Origin: Pseudoclavibacter sp. AY1F1
GTDB taxonomy: Bacteria; Actinomycetota; Actinomycetes; Actinomycetales; Microbacteriaceae
Reading direction: 5' to 3'
Length of the DNA stretch: 64,000 nt
Assembly: GCF_002931075.1 (NCBI RefSeq)
Contig: NZ_PSTQ01000003.1
Span: 372,001-436,000, forward strand
Shown here one piece after another: positions 7,536-15,284 of the stretch; the stretch's first letter is position 1; the number at the start of each line of letters is the position of its first letter. Under the pieces are notes generated by a model. That model saw nothing but the letters and a program-made list of their open reading frames with translations, did not search any database and was not told the origin of the DNA. Made by a program: the position numbers and the translations under genes.

Positions 7536-8594
7536 ATGACAGACAGCCCCCAGAAACTGCGCGCGGTCGTTGCCGTCGACCTGAGCGAAGAGCTGTGCCA
7601 GCTCATCGAGCGCCTCGAGCCTCGCCTCGAGGTCGTTCGCGACCACACGTTCTACCGCCCCATGCGGGGTCCGGCCGACTGGTCGGGCGACCCAGGCGTC
7701 ACTCGAACCTCCGAGCAGCAGGTCGCCTTCGACGAGCTTGTCGACTCGGCCGACGTGCTCTTCGGGCTCCCTGATGTCGACCCGGCGTCGCTCGCGCGCA
7801 CCGTCGCGGCAAACCCGCGCCTCCGCTGGGTGCACGCGACCGCGGCGGGTGGCGGCGGTCAGGTGAAGGCGGCCGGCCTCGACCAGGAGGCGCTCGAGCG
7901 CATCGTCTTCACGACGAGCGCTGGGGTGCACGGCGGAACCCTCGCCGAGTTCGCCCTCTTCGGCGTGCTCGCGGGTGCCAAAGATCTCCCGCGCCTTCAG
8001 CAGCAGCAGTCGGCGAAGCAGTGGACGGACCGATGGGAGATGCGTCAGCTCGACGAGATGACCGTGCTCATCGTGGGCCTCGGCGGCATCGGCAAGGCTG
8101 CCGCCCTCAAGTTCTCGGCGCTCGGCGCGACCGTGCTCGGTACGACTCGCAGCGGCGAGGCCGTCGAAGGCGTCGACCGGCTCGTGCCCATCGACCAGCT
8201 CGCATCGGCCGTGTCCGAAGCCGACGCGATCGTTGTGACCCTGCCGGGCACTGCCGCCACGACGGGGCTCCTCGGCAAGGAGGTCTTCGCGAACGTGAAG
8301 CCAGGCGTCATTGTCTCCAACGTCGGGCGCGGCACCGTCATCGACGAATCCGCGCTCCTCGCCGCGCTCGACGACGGACGCGTCGGCTTCGCGGCCCTCG
8401 ACGTCTTCGAGGTCGAGCCGCTCCCTGCCGAGAGTCCCCTCTGGTCGCACCCGAACGTGCTGGTCAGCCCGCACACGGCCGCGCTCTCGAGCGCCGAGGA
8501 GCCGCGCATCGCGAAGCTCTTCGCCGAGAACGCGCGCAGGCTTCTTGATGGTGAGCCGCTCAAGAACGTTGTCGATATCGTCGAGTTCTACTGA
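7536..8594 (+). CDS. D-2-hydroxyacid dehydrogenase family protein
   Basis: A 352-residue protein. The split substrate domain surrounds a Rossmann domain with VGLGGIGKAAALKFSALGA. The catalytic set is visible: Arg in VSNVGRGTVIDESALLAAL, Glu in DVFEVEPLP, and His in NVLVSPHTAAL. The family reduces or oxidises D-2-hydroxy acids (glyoxylate, hydroxypyruvate, 2-ketogluconate). In this island 2-keto-aldonate reduction is a reasonable guess. An N-terminal extension of about 30 residues (VVRDHTFYRPMRGPADWSG) is longer than in many relatives. The ATG at 7536 is preceded by GAAGAGG. It is followed after 67 bp by the IclR gene. Confidence 0.88.
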   Translation: MTDSPQKLRAVVAVDLSEELCQLIERLEPRLEVVRDHTFYRPMRGPADWSGDPGVTRTSEQQVAFDELVDSADVLFGLPDVDPASLARTVAANPRLRWVHATAAGGGGQVKAAGLDQEALERIVFTTSAGVHGGTLAEFALFGVLAGAKDLPRLQQQQSAKQWTDRWEMRQLDEMTVLIVGLGGIGKAAALKFSALGATVLGTTRSGEAVEGVDRLVPIDQLASAVSEADAIVVTLPGTAATTGLLGKEVFANVKPGVIVSNVGRGTVIDESALLAALDDGRVGFAALDVFEVEPLPAESPLWSHPNVLVSPHTAALSSAEEPRIAKLFAENARRLLDGEPLKNVVDIVEFY

Positions 8595-8661
8595 TTCCGC
8601 ACCCGCGGGTCCGCTGCGATGTCGGCGGTCAGGCGGGCGCGACGAGGCGAGGAGCGGCACC

Positions 8662-9474
8662 GTGCCAGAAGCAACGGATGCATCAACGAAGGCGGGCGCG
8701 CAGGACGCGTCGGAGCGCGACCTTGCGCCGGCGGTGACACGATCTCTGCGCATCCTGACCCTGTTGGCCGACGCTGACGGTGCGCCGATGACGTTGAGCG
8801 ACATCGCCCGCGCGCTTGGCATCGCGAAGTCGTCGACCGCGAACCTCGTCGCAGTGCTCGAGGACGGGCGGATGCTGCAGCGCGTGCCCCAGGGGTACCA
8901 GCTCGGCAGACGCACGGCTGAGCTTGGCGGCGCGTTTGCGCAGCAGTTCAACCAGATCAGAGAGTTCTTCGGGGTGTGCGACGCGTCGCCCGTGCTCCGG
9001 AGCGAGCTCGTGCAGGTGGTGATGCTCGACGGTCCGGATACGGTGTACCTCGCCCGTCACGAGGGGCGTCGGCGCTATCAGCTCGGCACGCCGCTCGGGT
9101 CTCGCCTGCCCGCGGCGCTCACGGCGTCTGGTCGTGCACTGCTCATGCGCCTCGACGACGACGAGGTCATGGATCTCGTGGGTGGCTCCGCGCCTTTCCC
9201 GAAGCTCACCTCGGACAGCATTGGGACGACGCGAGAGCTGCTCGACTGTCTCGCTGTGGCTCGCGAACGCGGCTACTCGATCGACGCGAATGGCTCGGTC
9301 GGGGGAGTGACTGGGGTCGCGGTGCCGCTCGCCTCGTGGTCGCCCAGCGATCCGCCCTTTGCTCTTGGGGCTGCGCTGCCGACGGAGATCGCGGATGCGG
9401 AGCACGTCGTGCGGGTCGGCGAGGCGCTTCTCGAGGCCGCGCGAGAGCTCACGAACCCGCTCGCAGGTCGCTAG
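8662..9474 (+). CDS. IclR family transcriptional regulator
   Basis: A 270-residue regulator. Residues about 25-85 are the IclR winged helix (SLRILTLLADADGAPMTLSD, then IARALGIAKSSTANLVAVLED), followed by the effector-binding GAF-like domain (YLARHEGRRRYQLGTPLGSR, RLPAALTASGRALLM, and the C-terminal GGVTGVAVPL). The GTG at 8662 follows GAGGAG and avoids a long low-quality extension. It sits between the dehydrogenase and the MFS importer, and two copies of the palindrome GTTCAm-AGTG-TTGAAy flank it, so it is the likely regulator of this sugar-acid island, with a pathway acid as effector. Confidence 0.88.
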   Translation: MPEATDASTKAGAQDASERDLAPAVTRSLRILTLLADADGAPMTLSDIARALGIAKSSTANLVAVLEDGRMLQRVPQGYQLGRRTAELGGAFAQQFNQIREFFGVCDASPVLRSELVQVVMLDGPDTVYLARHEGRRRYQLGTPLGSRLPAALTASGRALLMRLDDDEVMDLVGGSAPFPKLTSDSIGTTRELLDCLAVARERGYSIDANGSVGGVTGVAVPLASWSPSDPPFALGAALPTEIADAEHVVRVGEALLEAARELTNPLAGR

Positions 9475-9500
9475 CTCAGCAACGCGGAGACATCCACAGC

Positions 9501-9516
9501 GTTCAAAGTGTTGAAC
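9501..9516. promoter_or_regulatory. Candidate IclR-type operator, copy 2 (perfect palindrome)
   Basis: GTTCAA-AGTG-TTGAAC is a perfect 6-4-6 inverted repeat about 100 bp upstream of the MFS start at 9617 and 27 bp after the IclR stop. It is nearly identical to 7463-7478. It probably controls the operon 9617-14315. Confidence 0.65.
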
Positions 9517-9616
9517 GTCGTCCAATGGAGTGTTAGCTTGTGGTCAGCAAGCATGCGCCGCTGAAAGCTCGGGCACACCGACGCCGGGGCGCACCGCACA
9601 TCAAAGGAGATGTTTC

Positions 9617-11068
9617 GTGACTGAGAACACCAGGCCTCCAGTGCCGTCCGACGATCCGGAGTACGCAGACAACCTGCGCCGCGCGACGTTGGCCTCGAGC
9701 ATCGGATCCGCGCTCGAGTACTTCGACTTCGCGTTGTACGGCCTCATGACCGCGCTGGTCTTCAACAAGCTCTTCTTCGACCAGAGCGACCCGGCCGTCG
9801 CCGTCATCGGCGCCTTCGCGATCTACGGTGTCGGCTTCGTCGCCCGACCCTTCGGTGGCCTCTTCTTCGGCACCATGGGCGACCGCCTCGGGCGCAAGGG
9901 CGTGCTTGTCATCACGATCGTCCTCATGGGTGGCGCATCCACGGCGATCGGCCTTCTCCCGACGTACGAGACCATCGGGCTCTGGGCCCCGGCGCTGCTC
10001 GTGCTCCTCCGGCTCGCGCAGGGCTTCGGCGCCGGCGCCGAGCAGGCAGGCGCCACGGTCCTCATGGCCGAATACGCGCCCGTCAAGCGCCGCGGCTTCT
10101 TCTCCGCGCTCCCCTTCGTGGGCATCCAGGCCGGCACCCTCCTCGCGGCCGTTGTCTTCAGCCTGCTGACACTCATGCCAGATGAGGCGTTCCTGTCCTG
10201 GGGCTGGCGCATCCCGTTCCTCGGGTCGTTCGCACTCATCCTGGTCGCGCTTTTCATCCGCATGCGCCTCCGGGAGACGCCGACGTTCGTCGAGCTCGAG
10301 AAGAGCGACCAGGTCGCCGACCACCCGATCCGCGAGATCTTCACGCGCGGCATGCCAGGAGTCATCACGGGCGTCGGCCTGCGCATGGCCGAAAACGGTG
10401 GCTCGTACATCTTCCAGAACGTGTCGCTCGCGTTCGTGGCCGGCACGTTCATCGCGAACCCCGTCGACCGCGGCATCGCGACCTGGGGCGTCACGATCGG
10501 CTCGCTCATCGGCATCTTCTCCGTGCCGCTTACGGGCCACCTCTCCGACAAGCTCGGCCGCCGCGCCGTCTACCGCTTCGGTGCCGTCTTCATGCTGCTG
10601 TTCGCGTTCCCTGCCTGGTGGATGCTCTCCCTCGGCAACGGGCCGCTCACGATCGCGGTCATCGCGGTGGGTATCGGCGTGGCCGTCAACTCGATGCTCG
10701 GTCCGCAGTGCGCGATGCTCCCCGAGCTGTTCGGCAACAAGCACCGCTACCTTGGTGTCGCCATGGCCCGCGAGATCTCCGCGGTGCTCGCCGGCGGCCT
10801 GGCCGGCGTCGTCGGCACCTGGCTGCTCACGCTCACGGGCGGCAACTGGGTGGTCATGGGCCTCTACCTCGCGACCCTCGCCGCCATCACCACTGCAGCG
10901 ACGTTCCTCGTCCCAGAGACGAAGGGGCGCGACCTGCTCCGCAAGGAGGACGCCATCCGCGTCTCCACCGACGAAGAGGACACCGGTTTGATCGACCTGC
11001 AGGACATCTACGAGGCCGCACCTGCTGCGGGCGCCGCATCCGCCTCCAGCGTGGGGGCCAAGTCGTGA
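9617..11068 (+). CDS. MFS transporter, metabolite:H+ symporter (MHS) type
   Basis: A 483-residue membrane protein with about twelve helices. SSIGSALEYFDFALYGLMTA is the hallmark first helix of the MHS family (KgtP, ShiA, ProP relatives), followed by the loop GTMGDRLGRKGVLVI with the D-R-x-G-R/K motif and a second copy GHLSDKLGRRAVYRF in the C half. Family members import organic and sugar acids with protons. The GTG at 9617 has the strong site AAAGGAGA. It begins a tightly packed operon (4-bp overlap with the SDR), so it is the likely importer of the acid catabolised by the genes below. Confidence 0.87.
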   Translation: MTENTRPPVPSDDPEYADNLRRATLASSIGSALEYFDFALYGLMTALVFNKLFFDQSDPAVAVIGAFAIYGVGFVARPFGGLFFGTMGDRLGRKGVLVITIVLMGGASTAIGLLPTYETIGLWAPALLVLLRLAQGFGAGAEQAGATVLMAEYAPVKRRGFFSALPFVGIQAGTLLAAVVFSLLTLMPDEAFLSWGWRIPFLGSFALILVALFIRMRLRETPTFVELEKSDQVADHPIREIFTRGMPGVITGVGLRMAENGGSYIFQNVSLAFVAGTFIANPVDRGIATWGVTIGSLIGIFSVPLTGHLSDKLGRRAVYRFGAVFMLLFAFPAWWMLSLGNGPLTIAVIAVGIGVAVNSMLGPQCAMLPELFGNKHRYLGVAMAREISAVLAGGLAGVVGTWLLTLTGGNWVVMGLYLATLAAITTAATFLVPETKGRDLLRKEDAIRVSTDEEDTGLIDLQDIYEAAPAAGAASASSVGAKS

Positions 11069-11862
11069 GCTCACCGGTCGGGCTGAAGGCCTTCGACCTC
11101 ACGGGCCGGACCGCGCTCGTCACGGGATCGAGCCAGGGCATTGGCCGGGCGCTCGCCGGCGGCCTCGCCGCCGCGGGGGCGAGGGTCGTGGTGCACGGCC
11201 GCGACCGTGCCAAGGCCGAGCGTACCGCCGCATCCATCGCCGAGACTCTCCGCCTCGCGGGCACGCCGGCCGAGCCGATCGTCTCGACCTTCGACGTCAC
11301 GGATGCATCGGCAGTGGATGCCGGCATCGGCGAACTCGAGGCGAGTATCGGCACGGTCGACATTCTCGTCAACAACGCGGGAATCCAGCGTCGTGCCCCT
11401 ATCGCCGAATTCACCGACTCCGATTGGCACGAGCTGCTGGCCACGAACCTCACGAGCGCGTTCTTCCTTTCGCGCCGGGTGGCCCGCGGCATGCAGGCCC
11501 GAGGCTCCGGCAAGATCGTGAACATCGGGAGCGTGCAGTCGCAGATCGCCCGCCCCTCGATCGCGCCATACAGCGCGACGAAGGGTGCCATCGTCATGCT
11601 GACGAAGGGGCTCTGCGCCGACCTGGCGCCGTCGGGTGTCACGGTCAACGCGCTTGCTCCCGGCTACTTCGCGACCGAGCTCACGAAGGCCCTCGTCGAC
11701 GACGCCGAGTTCTCGGCCTGGGTCGCGCAGCGCACCCCGGCAGGGCGCTGGGGTCACGTGGATGAGCTTGTCGGTACGCTCGTGTTCCTCTCCAGTGACG
11801 CTTCGGCGTTCGTGAACGGCCAGACGATCTATGTCGATGGCGGAATGACGGCGGTTGTGTAA
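11065..11862 (+). CDS. idnO: SDR oxidoreductase, gluconate 5-dehydrogenase-like
   Basis: A 265-residue classical short-chain dehydrogenase: TGSSQGIGRALAGGLAAAGA (cofactor loop), DILVNNAGIQRRAP, active-site Ser in VNIGSVQSQI, YSATKGAIVML (Tyr-x-x-x-Lys), and APGYFATELTKAL. The opening GLKAFDLTGRTALVTGSSQG and the NNAGIQ-R-P and ATEL signatures are those of IdnO/Ga5DH, which interconverts 5-keto-D-gluconate and gluconate. GTG overlaps the MFS stop by 4 bp. With the idonate-dehydrogenase-like gene and gluconokinase downstream it completes an L-idonate to 6-phosphogluconate route. The symbol is given on family and context. Confidence 0.8.
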   Translation: MSSPVGLKAFDLTGRTALVTGSSQGIGRALAGGLAAAGARVVVHGRDRAKAERTAASIAETLRLAGTPAEPIVSTFDVTDASAVDAGIGELEASIGTVDILVNNAGIQRRAPIAEFTDSDWHELLATNLTSAFFLSRRVARGMQARGSGKIVNIGSVQSQIARPSIAPYSATKGAIVMLTKGLCADLAPSGVTVNALAPGYFATELTKALVDDAEFSAWVAQRTPAGRWGHVDELVGTLVFLSSDASAFVNGQTIYVDGGMTAVV

Positions 11863-12599
11863 TGCGAATCTCCAGGATCCAGACCAGTGACGGCACCGTC
11901 ACGCACGCGTTTGCCGAGGGCGACTCGTGGGTGCCGTGCAGTGACCCATACGAGGCATTCGCGCGCGGTGACGAGCCGACCAGTCACGGCGAGCCGCTTG
12001 CCGACGCGACGCTGCTCGCGCCGAGCGAGCCGCGCATCGTCGTAGGGATCGCGCAGAACGGGCCGGAGCATCCCTCACCCATTCAGGCGTGGCTGAAGAG
12101 CCCACGTACGGTCGTGCCGAGCGGGACGCCCGTCGAGCTGCGCCGGAACGTCGGCCAGGTCGTCATCGAGGGCGAGGTGTGCATCGTCATCGGTCGTGAC
12201 GCGGTCGACGTGCCCGTCGAAGACGCGCACACCGTGATCCTCGGCCTCACCGCCGTGAACGACATCTCCAACCCTGACCGTGCCAGCGTCGACCCTCGCA
12301 ACTTCGAGGGCAAGGGCGGCGTCGGCTACACGCCGCTCGGCCCGTGGATCGAGACGGGCGCCGACCTCGCCAACGCCGAGCTCGAGGTGCGCATCAACGG
12401 CGAGCGCAAGGTGCTCACAGGCAGCCACGAGCTTCCCGCTGGGGTCGCAGAGTGCGTCGCCTACGTCACGAGCTGGGTGCCGCTCGGCCCCGGCGACATC
12501 ATCATGACGGGCGCCCCCAAGTCGGCGTTCGCCGCCGAGCCTGGCGACCTCATCGAGATCACCGTCGCAGGCGTTCCGCTGGTCACGCCGTGCGTGTGA
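11862..12599 (+). CDS. Fumarylacetoacetate hydrolase (FAH) family protein
   Basis: A 245-residue protein of the FAH fold. EGEVCIVIGRDAVDV and FEGKGGVGYTPLGPWIETGA carry the acidic metal ligands and substrate loop, and the end is the family's beta core (VPLGPGDIIMTGAPKS, then PGDLIEITVAGV). Members are Mg-dependent C-C hydrolases, decarboxylases or acylpyruvases acting on beta-diketo or 2-keto acids. The ATG overlaps the stop of the SDR (TAATG). A FAH enzyme is not part of the known idonate pathway, so this suggests another keto-acid intermediate or a repair role. Confidence 0.83.
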   Translation: MRISRIQTSDGTVTHAFAEGDSWVPCSDPYEAFARGDEPTSHGEPLADATLLAPSEPRIVVGIAQNGPEHPSPIQAWLKSPRTVVPSGTPVELRRNVGQVVIEGEVCIVIGRDAVDVPVEDAHTVILGLTAVNDISNPDRASVDPRNFEGKGGVGYTPLGPWIETGADLANAELEVRINGERKVLTGSHELPAGVAECVAYVTSWVPLGPGDIIMTGAPKSAFAAEPGDLIEITVAGVPLVTPCV

Positions 12600-12663
12600 A
12601 GGTCGTGCGTGTGCACGCCGTGCGTGTGCATCCGGACCAAAAGAGCCCACAGGGAGGTCGTCT

Positions 12664-13740
12664 GTGACCCAGGAGAACCTGGCGGTCGTCGCCCACGGGA
12701 AGGGCGACCTCCGGCTCGACGTGCTGCCTGAGCCTGCGCCCGCCGCAGACCAGGCTGTCGTCGCGATCGCGTACGGCGGCGTGTGCGGGTCGGACCTGCA
12801 CTACTGGATGCACGGGGCTGCGGGGGAGTCGATCCTCCGCGACCCGCTTGTCCTGGGCCACGAGATCGTCGGCACCGTGCTCAACGCAGCCACCGACGGC
12901 AGCGGCCCGGCGGCCGGCCAGCGGGTCGCGGTCCACCCCGCGACGCCCGGCGACGACGGGGTGACCCCGTACCCGGCCGACCGGCCGAACCTCTCGCCGG
13001 CCGGTACCTACCTCGGCTCTGCCGCTCGCATCCCGCACACGCAGGGGGCCTTCGCGCGTCGGGTTGCCCTGCCGGCACGCATGCTCCGCGTACTGCCGGA
13101 CGGGCTCGACCTCAAGCTGGCCTCGCTCGCCGAGCCTGCCGCCGTCGCGTGGCACGGCGTCGGGCAAGCGGGCGAGGTCCGCGGCAAGCGCGTGCTCGTC
13201 ATCGGCGCTGGCCCGATCGGTGCGCTTGTTGTCGCCGTGCTCAAGCATCACGGGGCGGCCGAGATCATCGCGAGCGACCTCCACGAGCTGCCACTCGCGG
13301 TCGCCACCAAGCTCGGAGCCCACCGGGTCATCGACGCGCGGGACGCCGAAGCGATCGCCGCCATCCACGCCGACGTCGTCATCGAGTCGTCCGGCACCGT
13401 GCCGGGCCTCGCCAGCGCCATCCGCGGCGCCGGTCGCGGGGGGCGGGTCGTGATGCTCGGCCTACAGCGCAGCGGCGAGGTGCCGGCGCTCCTTTCCATC
13501 GCGATCACTCGAGAGCTCACGCTGGTCGGCTCGTTCCGCTTCGGCGACGAGATCGACGCCGTCATCGGCGCGCTTGCCGACGGCTCGCTGGCCGTGGACG
13601 CAGTGCTCACGCACGAGTTCCCCGTCGAGCACGCGCTGGATGCGTTTGCCGTCGCGGGCGACGCGTCCCGCTCGTCGAAGGTGCTGCTCGTTTTTGACCC
13701 CGAGGACCATGGATCGCCAGAAGAAGGGGGCGCCTCGTGA
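12664..13740 (+). CDS. idnD: Medium-chain dehydrogenase, L-idonate 5-dehydrogenase-like, without the structural-zinc cysteines
   Basis: A 358-residue MDR enzyme. Catalytic zinc ligands are visible as Cys41 in GGVCGSDLHYWMHG and His66-Glu67 in LVLGHEIVG; the cofactor loop is VLVIGAGPIGALVVAVLKHH. The GSDLHYWMHG and GSAARIPHTQGAFA motifs are those of L-idonate 5-dehydrogenases. The loop at about residues 90-115 that normally carries four Cys for structural zinc here reads HPATPGDDGVTPYPADRPN and has none. GTG at 12664 follows GGGAGG. It precedes gluconokinase with a 4-bp overlap. Sorbitol/xylitol dehydrogenase activity is the main alternative. Confidence 0.8.
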   Translation: MTQENLAVVAHGKGDLRLDVLPEPAPAADQAVVAIAYGGVCGSDLHYWMHGAAGESILRDPLVLGHEIVGTVLNAATDGSGPAAGQRVAVHPATPGDDGVTPYPADRPNLSPAGTYLGSAARIPHTQGAFARRVALPARMLRVLPDGLDLKLASLAEPAAVAWHGVGQAGEVRGKRVLVIGAGPIGALVVAVLKHHGAAEIIASDLHELPLAVATKLGAHRVIDARDAEAIAAIHADVVIESSGTVPGLASAIRGAGRGGRVVMLGLQRSGEVPALLSIAITRELTLVGSFRFGDEIDAVIGALADGSLAVDAVLTHEFPVEHALDAFAVAGDASRSSKVLLVFDPEDHGSPEEGGAS

Positions 13741-14315
13741 GCTCTGACCAGGCAGAACGGCGGGCACGCGCCGCGGCAGCGGGGCACCCCACCCTCATCC
13801 ACCCGCCCATGATCGTCATGGGCGTGCAGGGCACGGGCAAGACGACGATCGGCTCAGCGCTTGCGGAGCGGCTCGACGTGACGTTCATCGACAGCGACGA
13901 CCTTCATCCGCCCGCCAACAAGGCGAAGATGGCGGCCGGAACGCCGCTCGAGGACGAAGACCGTGTGCCGTGGCTCAAGGTCGTCGGCGCGACCATCGCC
14001 GCCAACGCCGCCGAGGGGCGCACCACGGTCGTCGCATGCTCCGCGCTCAAGCGCTGGTACCGGGAGCTGCTGCGCTCGAGCGTGCCGGAGCTGCGCTTCG
14101 TCCATCTGGCAGGCGGGCGCGACCTCGTCGCCTCCCGACTGGCGACACGGAACCACGAGTTCATGCCGACGACCCTGCTCGACAGTCAGTTCGAGGTGCT
14201 CGAGCCGCTCGCGCCATGGGAGGCGGGCGTCGTGATTCCCGTTGTTGGCACACCCGCCGACATCGTGAATGCGGTCGTCGAGTACCTGGACGGTGCCGAA
14301 CCCGACGAAGCCTGA
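13737..14315 (+). CDS. gntK: Gluconokinase
   Basis: A 192-residue kinase that converts gluconate to 6-phosphogluconate. The P-loop is MGVQGTGKTTIGSALAERL, followed by DSDDLHPPANKAKMAAGTPL and DEDRVPWLK, then ACSALKRWYRELLR and FMPTTLLDSQFEVLEPL, in the order of the GntK/IdnK family. There is an N-terminal extension of about 24 residues beyond E. coli GntK. GTG overlaps the idnD-like stop by 4 bp, so it is the last gene of the operon from 9617. It ends 11 bp from the convergent LysR gene, leaving no room for a terminator. Confidence 0.9.
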   Translation: MSSDQAERRARAAAAGHPTLIHPPMIVMGVQGTGKTTIGSALAERLDVTFIDSDDLHPPANKAKMAAGTPLEDEDRVPWLKVVGATIAANAAEGRTTVVACSALKRWYRELLRSSVPELRFVHLAGGRDLVASRLATRNHEFMPTTLLDSQFEVLEPLAPWEAGVVIPVVGTPADIVNAVVEYLDGAEPDEA

Positions 14316-14326
14316 GGGGTGTCTCG

Positions 14327-15214
14327 TCAGAGCTCGATCTTCACGGTGCTCGCAAAGTCGGCGCCCGTGGCGTCAACGAGCGCAGCGACAAGTGGATGCC
14401 ACGGCCGAGTGCTCGGCCCGGCCAGCACAAGCTGCCGCGGTCTCCTGACGGCAAGTGGGCGCAGCACGAGGTCGTCCGGGAGCATCCCCCGGCCGAGCGA
14501 GGGAATGACGGCGACACCCATGCCCTGCTGCACCATGCGGAACATCGTGCTCATCTCACGCACGCGGTGCGAGAAGACGTAGGGCAGCCCGAGCTCGTCG
14601 TGCATCGTCTTGACGTGCGTCTCGCATCCGCCCGTCGAAACGATGAGGCCGTCGTCGTCGAGTTCGTCGAGCGGAATGGAATCCTGCCGCGCGAGCGGGT
14701 GGTCGGCGGGCACCAGCGCGGCAAACTCATCCGTCGCGACCAGCAGCCCTCCTCGTGGCGCCGGGGAAGGCTCGACGAGGACCGCCGCGTCGACCAGTCC
14801 CGCTTCCAGCCACTCGGGCATCTCCTCGTCATCGCCCTCGTAGATGGACACGCTGATGCCCGGCAGCCGTGCAGACCACAGGGCCAGCAGGTCAGGGACG
14901 AGCCCCTGGCAGACCGTCGCCACGGCGCCCAGACGAACGGTGCCCGTCAGAGTCTCGTCGCGGCGCACTGCGCTTTCGAGGGCCGAGACCGACGCGAGGG
15001 CCGCCCGCGCGTGCTCGATGACGCCCTGGCCGAGCGCCGTGAGGGCGATCCCGCCGTCGCGGCGGAGCACCCGCCCGCCGACGGCCTTCTCGAGCCCGGT
15101 CACCGCATGCGAGATCGCAGACTGGCCGACGCCGAGCTCGTTGGCTGCGTCGGTGAAGGATGCGCGGTCGATGACCGTGACAAGGGCGCGGAGCTGGGCG
15201 ATGGTGACACTCAT
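14327..15214 (-). CDS. LysR family transcriptional regulator
   Basis: A 295-residue LysR protein: winged helix at residues 1-60 (QLRALVTVIDRASFTDAANE, LGVGQSAISHAVTGLEKAVG) and a periplasmic-binding-like effector domain (TGTVRLGAVATVCQGLVPDL). It is divergent from the EamA transporter at 15285 with a 70-bp gap holding an inverted repeat, the usual layout for a LysR protein and its target. The effector is unknown. Confidence 0.9.
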   Translation of the reverse strand: MSVTIAQLRALVTVIDRASFTDAANELGVGQSAISHAVTGLEKAVGGRVLRRDGGIALTALGQGVIEHARAALASVSALESAVRRDETLTGTVRLGAVATVCQGLVPDLLALWSARLPGISVSIYEGDDEEMPEWLEAGLVDAAVLVEPSPAPRGGLLVATDEFAALVPADHPLARQDSIPLDELDDDGLIVSTGGCETHVKTMHDELGLPYVFSHRVREMSTMFRMVQQGMGVAVIPSLGRGMLPDDLVLRPLAVRRPRQLVLAGPSTRPWHPLVAALVDATGADFASTVKIEL

Positions 15215-15222
15215 GAGTTCTC

Positions 15223-15238
15223 CTCATGTGGGAATGAG
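15223..15238. promoter_or_regulatory. Inverted repeat in LysR/EamA promoter
   Basis: CTCAT-N6-ATGAG lies directly upstream of the LysR start and 47 bp before the EamA start. A second CCTCATG occurs at about 15252. The dyad is of the size of a LysR recognition half-complex. Confidence 0.4.
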
Positions 15239-15284
15239 CCGAATGCATTTGCCTCATGCGGGGGTGGGGCCAACAATAAGTCCC

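Noticed and set aside
9533-11074. Minus-strand frame of 513 codons
   Set aside because: Antisense of the MHS transporter; composed of Asp/Glu/Arg/His runs.
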